Notes: generated by a model from the sequence alone, not told the origin. DNA of 64,000 bases from Arboricoccus pini (GCF_900187945.1 NZ_FYEH01000010.1:1-64000); one strand, 5' to 3'; positions 46,592-55,644 are shown, counted from the first letter of the stretch. A program made the numbers and translations.

Positions 46592-47559
46592 GCATCCGGT
46601 CTCCGGCCACAGCCGATCAAAGGCTGGACCCCAAAATCCCAAACGGTGGCTTCCTGCCCACCCTGGGCGATCCTGACGGACGATCCCGCCTCGACATGGC
46701 CGATCGGGGCGCAGGCGATGTCCCGGCTGGCAAAGTGACCGGCGACCAGATCTCGCGCGGCGGGCGGCACGGCCAGGAGAAAGCCGAAGCTTGGAAAACT
46801 CGTGAGCCAGCGCAAGGGGTCGATCCCCTCCGGCCGCGGAATGGCGTCGATGTCGAGACGACCGCCGCAGCCAGAGCTCTCGAGAAGCATGACGGCCGTG
46901 CCGACGAGGCCGGCCTGACTGATGTCCTTGGCGGCGCCGCAGGCGGACATCTCGGCCAGGCTCGGCAGCAATTCAAGATCGCCGCGCAGCCGCTCCGCCG
47001 GTCTGCCGGTGCTGGCGTCCCAAAAGGGGTGCGGCTCGCGAAAGCGCCCTCTAAGATCAATGGCCGCCATCAATAGCTGGCCAGGCTCGGCCGCAAAGCC
47101 CGAGAGCAGGCGGCGCGCTCGTCCGAGAACGGCCACGGCCAGCTGATCGCTCGGGCTGCGAAGGTTGCTGTGACCGCCGACGATCGGCACACCGTAGCGC
47201 GACGAGGCCGATTTCAGCCCGTCGAGGAGAGGCAGGCTGGCGACCGCATCTCGCGCCCAAAGGGCATCGACGACGGCGATCGGCCGCCCGCCCATGGCAG
47301 CGATGTCGGAAAGATTGACCATGAGGCCGCAATAGCCGGCGAAAAAGGGATCGGCGGCAACGAAACTTGGCAGAAAGCCCTCGATCGCCAGAAGAAGGAA
47401 GCCATCGCCATCGGCAATGGCGGCGCAGTCGTCGCCGACCTCGATGGGCGAGTCTGAGAGGCCCAGCCGTTGCGCCACGCCCGCGATATCGCGCTTTTGC
47501 GCCAGCCCCAAAGTCTGGCTGATCGCCAGGGCCAGGCCATCGAGCGAGGTGCGGGTCAT
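46588..47559 (-). CDS. Nit1C AIR-synthase-like ATP-grasp-related enzyme (sll0787 family, PurM/ThiL/SelD superfamily)
   Basis: 323 residues. VGDDCAAI and the GGRPIAVVDALWA stretch match the N-terminal PurM-like ATP/metal-binding half; VGGHSN and SACGAAKDISQAGLVGT belong to the C-terminal half. PurM-superfamily members activate an amide or carboxylate oxygen with ATP and often form a ring or a phosphorylated intermediate. In the Nit1C cluster the substrate is not established. It overlaps the GNAT stop and the glycosyltransferase start by four bases each. Confidence 0.88.
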   Translation of the reverse strand: MTRTSLDGLALAISQTLGLAQKRDIAGVAQRLGLSDSPIEVGDDCAAIADGDGFLLLAIEGFLPSFVAADPFFAGYCGLMVNLSDIAAMGGRPIAVVDALWARDAVASLPLLDGLKSASSRYGVPIVGGHSNLRSPSDQLAVAVLGRARRLLSGFAAEPGQLLMAAIDLRGRFREPHPFWDASTGRPAERLRGDLELLPSLAEMSACGAAKDISQAGLVGTAVMLLESSGCGGRLDIDAIPRPEGIDPLRWLTSFPSFGFLLAVPPAARDLVAGHFASRDIACAPIGHVEAGSSVRIAQGGQEATVWDFGVQPLIGCGRRPDA

Positions 47560-48056
47560 GCGACCAGCCGTCCGGCCACGATGAAGCCCTCCTCGCCCGC
47601 GGTATCCGGAGGATAGAAGTCGAGGTCGGCCTGCATCAGGTGATGCGGATGGTCATGCAGGAGCACTTCGCCCTGGCTTTGCCAGTGTAGGCGGCGAAAA
47701 AGAACGACGTTGCGGCGCTGCACGTGGGCAAGAAAGCGGGTGCTGCCTCGGGCATGCGCGGTCGAGACTGCAAGGCGGATTAAGGCCGCCCCGAGCGGGC
47801 CGGCGCGGCGATGATCCGGATGGACGCAGAGTCGCGAGCCCCACCAGAGGCCGGGTTCGCTCGAATGAATGCGCACCGTGCCGACAACGACGCCCGCCTC
47901 GTCCAGGGCGACGATCGGCAGGGCGATGGCGTCGATCGCATCCCGGTCGTCGTCGGCAAAGAGGCCCTGCTCCTGACAGAAGACCTGACGCCGCAAGGCG
48001 GCCGCACCCTGGCATTCCTCTGGTAGCGTGGCGAGTTTGACCCGGTAATCCTGCAT
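47556..48056 (-). CDS. Nit1C GNAT-family N-acetyltransferase (MSMEG_0567/sll0786 family)
   Basis: 166 residues. The acetyl-CoA-binding motif appears as SRLCVHPDHRRAGPLGAALI, with VVGTVRIHSSE as the preceding strand and NVVLFRRLHW near the C-terminus. RRQVFCQEQGLF in the N-terminal part is characteristic of this subgroup. It would acylate an amine in the pathway. It lies three bases after the radical SAM stop and overlaps the AIR-synthase-like gene by four. Confidence 0.9.
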   Translation of the reverse strand: MQDYRVKLATLPEECQGAAALRRQVFCQEQGLFADDDRDAIDAIALPIVALDEAGVVVGTVRIHSSEPGLWWGSRLCVHPDHRRAGPLGAALIRLAVSTAHARGSTRFLAHVQRRNVVLFRRLHWQSQGEVLLHDHPHHLMQADLDFYPPDTAGEEGFIVAGRLVA

Positions 48057-48059
48057 GGC

Positions 48060-49196
48060 TCAAAAGGCTCCGACCGCGCGGTCCGGTTTCTCATAAGAGG
48101 CGAGGGCGGAGCAGGCGCCGCATTTAGCGCAGCCTGCCTTGACATCCAAGGAGCGGAGGCCAGCCGACCAGAGCATGGCCCCCAAAGGCTCGAGGATCGC
48201 ATGCATGAAGGAGGGATCGGGTGTGGGATGGCTCTCCAGGGGCGTGCCAGATATCGGCACGAAGGGAACGACGAAGGGGTAAACGCCAAGGCTAATAAGC
48301 AGCTCGGCCATCCCGAGGATCGCCTCCTTGCTGTCGCCCAGGCCCGCCAGGATATAGGTCGAGACTTGGCCCCGGCCGAAGACAGGGACGGCGGCGGCGA
48401 AGGCCTGCATGTAGCGCTCGACCGGCACGCCGGCCTTGCCAGGCATGAGGCGCTGGCGCAATTCGGGCGTGACGATCTCGAGATGCATGCCCAGCGAATC
48501 GACGCCCGACGCTTTCATTCGGGCAAACCAGTCATCGTCGTCGGGTGGCTCGCATTGCGCCTGGATCGGCAGGTTCACAGCTGCCTTGACGGCAAAGGCG
48601 CTCTCGGCCAGCACGGCCGCCCCGCGATCGGAAGTCGCCGGTGTGCCCGTCGTCATGACCATGTGGCGCACGCCATCGAGGCGCACGGCCGCCTCGGCGA
48701 CCTCGGCCAATTGGGCCGGCTGCTTGTGCGCGATGGTACGGCCAGCCGCCAGCGACTGACCGATGGCGCAGAACTGGCAGGTCTTGGTCCGGCTCTGGTA
48801 GCGGATGCAGGTCTGCAAGACGGTGGTCGCCAGAACGTCGCTGCCATGCATGACAGCGATCTTCGAATAAGGAACGCCTTCGGCCGTCTGCAGCTGATAG
48901 AAGCGTGGGCCCGCCGGAAAAGCGATTGTCGCGACCGGAACGCCATCCCGAAGCAGGACGCTTTGGCCCGAGGCATCGGGTCGCTCGGCCATAAAGGGGC
49001 TCTCGAAGGCTTGAGCGGTGTGGACGGGTATCATGACCGTCCGGTCGCCGATGGTCACGGCCTTGTGGTCGGAGGGTCCGGCACCGCCGCGGCGGCTGGC
49101 GATGCCGGCCTTCGGATCGACCAGTCTAAGACCCGAGGACTGCAGCTCGTTGATCAGCTGTTCCAGCCCCGGGGGCGTCGAACAAACTGGGGTCAT
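48060..49196 (-). CDS. Nit1C radical SAM protein (MSMEG_0568 family)
   Basis: 378 residues. The SAM-cluster cysteines are C130, C140 and C143 (C-x9-C-x2-C) instead of the usual C-x3-C-x2-C; they lie within [16 protein letters not shown]-terminal CAKCGAC suggests a second metal or Fe-S site. [12 protein letters not shown]-like sequence at the N-terminus ([12 protein letters not shown]) is family-specific. It should carry out a radical rearrangement or insertion on the nitrilase-related intermediate. The start at 49196 overlaps the nitrilase 3' end by 71 bases; no later Met would keep the family N-terminus. Confidence 0.88.
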   Translation of the reverse strand: MTPVCSTPPGLEQLINELQSSGLRLVDPKAGIASRRGGAGPSDHKAVTIGDRTVMIPVHTAQAFESPFMAERPDASGQSVLLRDGVPVATIAFPAGPRFYQLQTAEGVPYSKIAVMHGSDVLATTVLQTCIRYQSRTKTCQFCAIGQSLAAGRTIAHKQPAQLAEVAEAAVRLDGVRHMVMTTGTPATSDRGAAVLAESAFAVKAAVNLPIQAQCEPPDDDDWFARMKASGVDSLGMHLEIVTPELRQRLMPGKAGVPVERYMQAFAAAVPVFGRGQVSTYILAGLGDSKEAILGMAELLISLGVYPFVVPFVPISGTPLESHPTPDPSFMHAILEPLGAMLWSAGLRSLDVKAGCAKCGACSALASYEKPDRAVGAF

Positions 49197-50178
49197 GATC
49201 GTCTCTTCCGTATGGATCCGCGAAGGGAAAGGAAACAGCGTCCGATCGGCTGGTGGCCATCACCGGCTGCGGACGATCGTCGATCAGAAGGCGCAGGAGT
49301 TCGGGTCTGGCATAATGACCGACCGAATCCATCATCCGCTTGCGCTTGACGATGAGGGAGAGATCGAGCTCGGCCACGAGCAGGCCCTCGCCCTCCTTCA
49401 GGGGCGGGGCCAGATGCTGGCCCTCAGGCGATATGATCGCCGTGCAGCACCCGCCGCGCAGCGCGCGCTGCAGGCCCTGGTCAGGCGTTATGGCGACGAT
49501 CTGCGCGTCGGTCAGCCAGCCGGTGGCGTTCACCACGAAGCAGCCCGCTTCCAGCGCGTGGTGGCGGATCGTCACCTCCATCTGGTCGGCAAAGATCTGG
49601 CCCACCATTGAGCCCGGAAATTGGGCGATGTGGATTTCCTCATGCTGCGCCATGAGGGCAAAGCGGGCCAAAGGATTATAGTGCTCCCAGCAGGCCAAAG
49701 CACCGAGGTGGCCGACACGGCTCTTAACCACCTTGAGGCCGCTGCCGTCGCCCTGGCCCCAGATCATGCGCTCATGAAAGGTGGGCGTGATCTTGCGACG
49801 TTTTAAAAGCAGGCTGCCATCGGCGTCGATGAGAAGCTGTGTGTTGAAGAGCGAGCCGTGATCTCGCTCGTTGATGCCGAGCGCGACGACGATCTCATGT
49901 CGGCGGGCTGCCGCCGCTACTGCATCGACCAGTGGGCCCGGCACGGTAGGAGCAAGTTCGTAGAGCCGGGCGTGTGCCCGGCCGGACAGAACGGGCGGCT
50001 GGACGAACGAGAAATAGGGGTAATAGGGAACGAAGGTTTCAGGAAAGGCGATCAGCCCGGCACCTTGGCCGGCGGCCTCGCCGATGGCCGCCAGAACCTT
50101 GGCAAGGGTGCCCTCGGCCGAGTCGAGATCGGGGGCCAGCTGGGCTGCCGCCACCTTGATCGTCGGGGAAGCGCTCAT
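49126..50178 (-). CDS. Nit1C nitrilase (sll0784 family)
   Basis: 350 residues with the full catalytic triad: Glu47 in [12 protein letters not shown], Lys129 in [20 protein letters not shown] and Cys163 in [22 protein letters not shown] and [11 protein letters not shown] are those of true nitrilases rather than amidases. Such enzymes turn a nitrile into a carboxylate and ammonia. In Pseudomonas the Nit1C cluster is linked to growth on cyanide (published). It is the second gene of the operon, 34 bases after the MSMEG_0572-like gene. Confidence 0.94.
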   Translation of the reverse strand: MSASPTIKVAAAQLAPDLDSAEGTLAKVLAAIGEAAGQGAGLIAFPETFVPYYPYFSFVQPPVLSGRAHARLYELAPTVPGPLVDAVAAAARRHEIVVALGINERDHGSLFNTQLLIDADGSLLLKRRKITPTFHERMIWGQGDGSGLKVVKSRVGHLGALACWEHYNPLARFALMAQHEEIHIAQFPGSMVGQIFADQMEVTIRHHALEAGCFVVNATGWLTDAQIVAITPDQGLQRALRGGCCTAIISPEGQHLAPPLKEGEGLLVAELDLSLIVKRKRMMDSVGHYARPELLRLLIDDRPQPVMATSRSDAVSFPFADPYGRDDHDPSLFDAPGAGTADQRAAVLGS

Positions 50179-50212
50179 TGACGGCTTGTCTCCAGGCGAC
50201 GGTCGGTCAGGA

Positions 50213-50695
50213 TCAAAGCGTCCAGGTATCAAGGATGAAGGCGTTGGCCTTGCGGTGCAGAAGGACGAGATCCAGCACGTCCAGGGGGCTGATCGGCTGG
50301 ATGCCTTCCATAAGCGCCGGCTCGCCGCTGCCATAGAGGGCCTGCAGCGCGAATCGGCAGGCATACACCTTGCCGCCCTCGCTCATGATCTTGCCCAACT
50401 GGTTGTTGAAGTTCAGGTGACCGGGGAAAGCCTCGTCACCCAGGGTCGGGAAGCCGCGCTGGATGCCAAGGGTCACGCCAGGCCCATAAAGGAGGACAGA
50501 CGTCTCGAACCCCTTGCGGATCAAACGCGTGGCCTGCAGCAGGTTGACGAGGCCGATCGAGCCTTCAAAGGCCACCGTATGAAAGGTGACAAGCGCTTTT
50601 TCGCCGGGCTCGGCTTTCACGTCCTCGAACAATTTCGACTCGTAATCGACCAGATAATCGCCCTTCTGGTGCTTGGCTTTCTTTACGACCGGCAT
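50213..50695 (-). CDS. Nit1C conserved protein (MSMEG_0572/sll0783 family)
   Basis: 160 residues. [22 protein letters not shown] and [11 protein letters not shown] are DsrE-like fold features, and the N-terminus is Lys-rich ([25 protein letters not shown]). The sll0783 homologue of Synechocystis is induced by nitrogen starvation and affects polyhydroxybutyrate accumulation (published). Its biochemical role is unknown. It is the first gene of the operon, so its expression reflects the promoter in the divergent region at 50696-51019. Confidence 0.92.
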   Translation of the reverse strand: MPVVKKAKHQKGDYLVDYESKLFEDVKAEPGEKALVTFHTVAFEGSIGLVNLLQATRLIRKGFETSVLLYGPGVTLGIQRGFPTLGDEAFPGHLNFNNQLGKIMSEGGKVYACRFALQALYGSGEPALMEGIQPISPLDVLDLVLLHRKANAFILDTWTL

Positions 50696-50801
50696 GGCTT
50701 CAACTCCATCAAGGGATGATCAAGCGCAACGACACAGCTCCGTAGCGGCGGCATCGTCTCGCCTGGCAGGCTGAATGATCGCAAGCATTATGCCAGTCAA
50801 T

Positions 50802-50986
50802 TTGAATGTCAGACCATGGTCATTATCCATTCAATAATGCATTCAATTCGCTAAGACAAATGACTTAGAATTACCCATTTTGTGCATTTTATGAGGCAAA
50901 ATGCCTACTGATCGGGCAATTGGGGCGTGCTTTACAAGTGGCTGCCACCGGGTTACTGCTGCGATCAATTCAGAAATTGAATGCAT
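50802..50986. promoter_or_regulatory. AT-rich divergent promoter region with multiple inverted and direct repeats
   Basis: Between the Nit1C operon and the MocR gene lie: TTGAATG (50802-50808) facing CATTCAA (50828-50834); ATGCATTCAAT (50837-50847) and its exact reverse complement ATTGAATGCAT (50976-50986); two ATTCAAT direct repeats 12 bases apart (50829 and 50841); and GCATTTT/AAAATGC around a 7-base loop (50884-50904). The density of matching half-sites suggests binding sites for the MocR-type protein. MocR regulators usually bind direct repeats in such gaps. Confidence 0.55.
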
Positions 50987-51019
50987 CTATCTCGACCCTT
51001 CACCAGGAAGACATCCTCG

Positions 51020-52399
51020 ATGTGGCTGCCCGACCTTGGCGATCATGCGCGACCGCATTATCTGGCGATTGCCGATGCCATTGCCGAGGATATCCGAGTT
51101 GGCCGGCTGCGCGCCGAGGACCGTCTGCCGCCGCAACGGCATCTGGCCGCGCGGCTCGACCTCAACTTCACGACCGTGGCCAGAGGCTATGTGGAGGCGC
51201 AGCGGCGCGGCCTGGTCGAGAGCCGGGTCGGGGCTGGGACCTTCGTGCGCTCGCAGGCAACGGCATCGGCTCCGGCGCGTAGCATCCGTCGTACCGATCT
51301 CGTCGATTTCAGCATGAATCTGCCGCCCGAGCCGGACGATCCGGCCCTCCTGGAGCGGATGCGGCGGGCATTCACGGCCGTTGGCGGCGATCTTACGACC
51401 CTCTTGCGCTACCAGGGCTTCGGCGGCACGCCGGAGGACAAGGATGCGGCCCTTGGCTGGTTGACGCGGCGCCACGTGAGCGCCACCCGCGACCGCCTCC
51501 TCATCTGTCCGGGCACACATAGCGCGCTCTTGGCCATCATTGGTTCGCTGGCGCGCCCAGGCGAAGCCGTTGCTTGCGAGATGCTGACCTATCCGGGGCT
51601 GAAGGCGATTGCCGGCCAGCAGGGGGTGCGGCTGGTGGGTGTGGAGAGCGACGCGCAAGGCATGCGCGCGGATGCCCTGGAAGCGGCCTGTGCCGAAGGT
51701 GCCATCAAGGCCCTTTACTGCAATCCCACGCTCTTGAACCCGACGACGGCGACGATCACCGCACCGCGCCGCCTGGAACTGATCGAGGTGGCGAGAAAAC
51801 ATAGCCTGCGCATCATCGAGGACGATGCCTACGCGTTGGTTCCGAGACAGCCGCCGCCGGCCTTCGCAACGCTGGCGCCGGACATCACCTACTACGTCAT
51901 GGGTCTGGCTAAATGCTTAGGGGCGGGTCTGCGCATATCCTACCTCGTACTGCCCGAAGGCGGTCGCTCATGGGCGGTCGCGACGGCCCTGCGCGCCGCC
52001 AACGTCATGGCCTCGCCCATAACGTCCGCTTTGGCCTCGCGCTGGATCGCCGAGGGGATCGCCGATGACGTGCTGGAGCAGATCCGCGTCGAGTCACGAG
52101 CGCGACAGGAACTGGCCCGGGAGAGCCTGGCCGGTCACGAGGTGGCCAGCGATCCCGAGGGCTTCCATCTTTGGATCACCCTGCCGCCGCACTGGACTCG
52201 CTCGGCCCTGACCGGCCAGTTGCGGACTTCTCGCATCGGCGTCGTTGCCAGCGACGCTTTCGCCGTGGGCGAAACGCCGCCCGAAGCCGTGCGCGCCTGC
52301 CTCGGCGGGTTCACCAACCGGGCCGAGACCCGGCACGCGCTGGAGTTCCTGGCGGAGGTCCTGAACACGCCCCCCAGCATGATGAGCGGCGTCATCTGA
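51020..52399 (+). CDS. MocR/PdxR-type regulator: GntR helix-turn-helix fused to aminotransferase domain
   Basis: 459 residues. Residues ~5-75 form a GntR winged helix-turn-helix (HYLAIADAIAEDIRVGRLRAED, RLPPQRHLAARLDLNFTTVARGY, ESRVGAGTFV). The rest is a class I aminotransferase-like domain with the PLP-binding Lys in GLAKCLGAGLRISY and ILDDDAYA-like IIEDDAYALV. MocR proteins sense PLP-amino compound adducts and control neighbouring genes. ATG 51020 is preferred over 50981 because an AGGAAG lies about 12 bases upstream. It is divergent from the Nit1C operon, so it is the likely regulator of it (inference); known Nit1C clusters often use other regulators. Confidence 0.9.
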   Translation: MWLPDLGDHARPHYLAIADAIAEDIRVGRLRAEDRLPPQRHLAARLDLNFTTVARGYVEAQRRGLVESRVGAGTFVRSQATASAPARSIRRTDLVDFSMNLPPEPDDPALLERMRRAFTAVGGDLTTLLRYQGFGGTPEDKDAALGWLTRRHVSATRDRLLICPGTHSALLAIIGSLARPGEAVACEMLTYPGLKAIAGQQGVRLVGVESDAQGMRADALEAACAEGAIKALYCNPTLLNPTTATITAPRRLELIEVARKHSLRIIEDDAYALVPRQPPPAFATLAPDITYYVMGLAKCLGAGLRISYLVLPEGGRSWAVATALRAANVMASPITSALASRWIAEGIADDVLEQIRVESRARQELARESLAGHEVASDPEGFHLWITLPPHWTRSALTGQLRTSRIGVVASDAFAVGETPPEAVRACLGGFTNRAETRHALEFLAEVLNTPPSMMSGVI

Positions 52400-52630
52400 G
52401 CGCAGGGCACCTATGGACAGACGAATGCTAAGGGCCGTCCCTCGTGCGCGCTTGCATGGCAGGCGAGGCAAGCCGGCCGGACACGATCAAGGTGCTCTGC
52501 ACCCTGCCGCGGCACGCGCATCGCTGCAGTACTCGAGGTCGAGTCGGGCCAGCGCCCCTCTACGGGCGGCAGCCGAGCCCCATAACTAGGACGACCTTGA
52601 CGAATAGCCTGGCCGGCAACGCCACGGGCC

Positions 52631-53944
52631 TCAAGGCTGCCAATGGCTAAGCCTTTTCTCCAGCCAGGTGGCGGCGGCCAGCAAATCGGCGTCGCCTTGC
52701 TCGCGTCCCACCAGTTGCAAACCCAGCGGCATGCCCTCGAGCGTCAGTCCGGGCAGGCTGAGGCTGGGTGCGCCGAGAAAGGTCCAGATCGAGGCCAGGA
52801 TGGGGTCGCCGGTGCCGGCCTCGAACGGCCCCGCCACATGAGTGGTCGCGGCTGTGATCAACGCATCAAAGGGAGCGGCGATCGCCGCGAATTCCTGCCG
52901 AAGCGTCTCACGAAGCCGACGGGCCCGGGCGAGCGCGGGATCGCCGATCGACTGGCCACGCTCGATCAAATCCACCAGGATGGGTGACATCAACGCTCTT
53001 CCCCGCCGGTAGTCGACGTCGAGCTCGGTTGCGAGACCATGCATTAAGAGGTCGCCCAATGCCGGACTGGCCTCGGCGAAGCTCTTTGGCAGATCGAGGC
53101 GCTCGACCTCGGGGCCAAGCGAGCGGACAAAGGCCTCGATCAGCGCCCGGGAGGCAGGACTGACCTGGTCCCAATAGGGGCCGGGCACGAAGGCCAGGCG
53201 GGGCAGGGCCGGCGACCCGATGTGAGATGCGTCGAGCAGGCCCGGCTCGGTCAGAGCCGCAAGGAGAACTGCCGCGCCTTGAACGTCCGTCGTCATGAAA
53301 CCCGGCTGATCGAGAAGCTCGGCCTGGGGAAGAATGCCCGTGCGAGGCAGGAGTCCGAAGCTGGGCTTGAAACCGACGATGCCGCAATAGGAAGCTGGTC
53401 GGATGATCGATCCGTTCGTTTGCGTTGCGAGCGCGGCCGGCACCATGCCGGACGCGACGGCGGCGGCCGATCCGCTCGACGAGCCGCCGGGCGTGCGCCC
53501 TTTATCATGCGGATTGCGCGTAGGACCGGCGGCGAAGGTGGCAAATTCGGAGGTTACCGTCTTGCCGATGATAACGGCCCCAGCCTGCCGCAGCCGCGTG
53601 ACCAGCGCCGCATCCGTCCCCGGCCGGCGCCCTTCGTGCAAGGGCGAGCCATAGGCGGTCGGCATGTCGGCCGTATCGATGATGTCCTTAACCCCGACCG
53701 GCAGGCCATGCAGCGGACCAGGCGGCTTTCCTGCCTTGCGCGATGCATCCAACGCCCGGGCCCGGGCCAACGCCCCGGCCGGGTCCAGATGGACGAAGGC
53801 CCGGATCTCGGGCTCCTCCGCCGCAATGCGCGCGAGACAGGCGGCGGCGAGGTCGACCGCCTCGAGATCCCCATCGCGAAGAGCACGGAGAAGATCCGCA
53901 AGGGACCGGCCGGGCGAGTTGCCCGGGTTCAAGGATGCCGTCAT
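52631..53944 (-). CDS. Amidase (amidase-signature family, GatA/AtzF-like)
   Basis: 437 residues. The Ser-cisSer-Lys triad is visible: Lys in GVKDIIDT and Ser residues in GGSSSGSAAAVASG, with TQTNGSIIRPASYCGIVGFKPS as the substrate-pocket signature. GKTVTSEFA is also typical. It hydrolyses an amide (or allophanate-like compound) to acid plus ammonia. It is the last gene of the importer/hydrolase operon. ATG at 53944 is chosen over a GTG at 53980 because the amidase homology begins soon after. The gap to the racemase-like gene is 63 bases. Confidence 0.92.
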   Translation of the reverse strand: MTASLNPGNSPGRSLADLLRALRDGDLEAVDLAAACLARIAAEEPEIRAFVHLDPAGALARARALDASRKAGKPPGPLHGLPVGVKDIIDTADMPTAYGSPLHEGRRPGTDAALVTRLRQAGAVIIGKTVTSEFATFAAGPTRNPHDKGRTPGGSSSGSAAAVASGMVPAALATQTNGSIIRPASYCGIVGFKPSFGLLPRTGILPQAELLDQPGFMTTDVQGAAVLLAALTEPGLLDASHIGSPALPRLAFVPGPYWDQVSPASRALIEAFVRSLGPEVERLDLPKSFAEASPALGDLLMHGLATELDVDYRRGRALMSPILVDLIERGQSIGDPALARARRLRETLRQEFAAIAAPFDALITAATTHVAGPFEAGTGDPILASIWTFLGAPSLSLPGLTLEGMPLGLQLVGREQGDADLLAAATWLEKRLSHWQP

Positions 53945-54007
53945 AGCGGGCTCCCATCGTTCCGTTTTAGAGCCGCTCACGCTCCGAGGCCAGCGACATG
54001 GGCAAGG

Positions 54008-54751
54008 TCAACCGGCCTGGAAGAGCGCGCGAAGCTCGGGGGTGACACCAAGGACGGGCTTGCTCGCGGAGCCGCGAGGACGACGGGACCCGCCGGGCTT
54101 GGGCGGGAATGCCGCAAGGGCTTCCGCCTGGCGGGTCGCCGCCGCCACGCAGTCGAGGATCGGCACGGCCACGCGCTCCGCGAGCCGCTCGGCCAGCCCG
54201 GCCAGCGGCGCGCCCGCGAGAATGATGATGTCGGCACCGTCCAATTCGACGGCCTCGCGGCACAAGGTCAGGAGGGCCGTTTCCTTCTCTTCCTGGATAC
54301 GGGTGATGTCGCCGAACCCGTCCTGCAGGCAGCGGATCGATGCCAGCCGCGAGCGCAGGCCCAGCCGTTCGACGGCGTCTTCGTACCAGGGCTTGAATTC
54401 CGCTGCGAAGGAGACGAGCGAGAAGCGGCGTGCCAGCATGGAGGCCGTCAGCATGGCACTCTCGGCAACACCCAGCACCGGCACCGACAATAGCTCGCGC
54501 GCGGCATCCAGCCCGGGATCACCGAACGCCGCGATCACCGCCGCATCGCAGTCGGCAGCGTGGGCGGCCAGCATTTCCAAGGTAGCGCAGGCGGCGATCG
54601 CGGCTTCCGCGCGGGTGACGATGTAGGGAACACCCCAGGTCACGGTGACGGCCTCGATTTCGGTATCGGGCGACGCAGCGCGCCTTGCCGTAGCCGCGAT
54701 ACGCGCGGTTATGTCCGTCGACGTGTTGGGATTGACGATCAATAGCCTCAT
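54008..54751 (-). CDS. Asp/Glu/hydantoin-racemase-superfamily protein lacking both catalytic cysteines
   Basis: 247 residues. MRLLIVNPNTSTDIT and the GVAESAM region are those of the hydantoin-racemase group. The first catalytic Cys is normally in IACFxDPG; here it is IAAFGDPG. The second is normally in LGCAGMAG; here it is LAGAPLAG. Cys-less members are known as a subfamily near amidase and importer genes, but their reaction is unproven. A two-base-type racemase activity is therefore unlikely, and a lyase, isomerase or binding function is possible. It overlaps the upstream C-N hydrolase gene by four bases. Confidence 0.85.
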   Translation of the reverse strand: MRLLIVNPNTSTDITARIAATARRAASPDTEIEAVTVTWGVPYIVTRAEAAIAACATLEMLAAHAADCDAAVIAAFGDPGLDAARELLSVPVLGVAESAMLTASMLARRFSLVSFAAEFKPWYEDAVERLGLRSRLASIRCLQDGFGDITRIQEEKETALLTLCREAVELDGADIIILAGAPLAGLAERLAERVAVPILDCVAAATRQAEALAAFPPKPGGSRRPRGSASKPVLGVTPELRALFQAG

Positions 54752-55644
54752 GCTTCGATCCTTATGCCAGGCGTGATGAAGCCCTGGGTGAGAATGGGAT
54801 GGCGCCGCTCGAACAGGGGCAGGGTGGCACGCGCCCGCTCGATGTCGGCTCGCTCGATCGCCGCCACGGCCATACCGGCCGTTGCCGCCGCGCCGACGGC
54901 AGAGCGGGCCAGAACGGTGCCGTCCGCAGCGATGACGCAGCTGCCGCCGGGCTGCGGAATGCTCGTGCCGGCCAGCCGATCCTCTCCTGCACGGCTGGCA
55001 TAGATCACCGCCAGGCCGTTCTCCCGCGCATGCGTGCGCAGTTCGCCCAGGACAAAGGCGTCATCCTCCCCGCTCAGGCCGGCAACCGGCACCGCGACCA
55101 GATCCGCCCCCAGCGCACGTAGCGCTCGCCATGCTTCCGGAAAACGGCGGTCGTAACAGATCAGACAACCGAGTCGCAGGCCACCGAGATCGAAGACACG
55201 AAGATCGGCCCCGGGGCGGAAATGACCCGCCTCGTCGGCATCGGGACCGCTTGGGAGATGCAGTTTGCGGGCGACGCGGCCCGACCCCTGCAAGCCGGCG
55301 CCAGGAACGAGCCTGCCATCGGCTCCGATCAACACGGCGCTGTTATAGCCTGGCCCATCGGGGTCCCATTCGTAGAACGGCAATAGCGCCGCAATGCCAA
55401 GGCTGGCACAATGCGCCGCCACGCGCGCGAGCACGTCAGCATCGATGGACACCGCCCAATCGCATCGCGACCCAGCCGGCTCGGCACAGAAATAGGGAAG
55501 CATCGCCAACTCTGGCAGGACTGCCAGCTTGACCGATGCCGCAGCGGCGGCTGCGAGCGCGGCGCAGACCGCCGCCTCGTTCACCGCCAAATCTTCCATA
55601 CAGCCCTTCGGCTGCAGGGCGGCGACCAGCATGGAACTTGGCAT
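54748..55644 (-). CDS. Nitrilase-superfamily C-N hydrolase (N-carbamoyl- or omega-amidase-like)
   Basis: 298 residues with the catalytic triad Glu45 (LPELAMLPYF), Lys127 (ARKLHLP) and Cys163 (LICYDRRFPE). The LICYDRRFPE type of cysteine region is that of carbamoylases/omega-amidases, distinct from the Nit1C nitrilase (CWEHYNP). It probably hydrolyses an N-carbamoyl or amide intermediate. It lies between the amidohydrolase and the racemase-like genes in one operon. ATG 55644 gives the longest protein; an in-frame ATG lies four codons later. Confidence 0.9.
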   Translation of the reverse strand: MPSSMLVAALQPKGCMEDLAVNEAAVCAALAAAAAASVKLAVLPELAMLPYFCAEPAGSRCDWAVSIDADVLARVAAHCASLGIAALLPFYEWDPDGPGYNSAVLIGADGRLVPGAGLQGSGRVARKLHLPSGPDADEAGHFRPGADLRVFDLGGLRLGCLICYDRRFPEAWRALRALGADLVAVPVAGLSGEDDAFVLGELRTHARENGLAVIYASRAGEDRLAGTSIPQPGGSCVIAADGTVLARSAVGAAATAGMAVAAIERADIERARATLPLFERRHPILTQGFITPGIRIEA

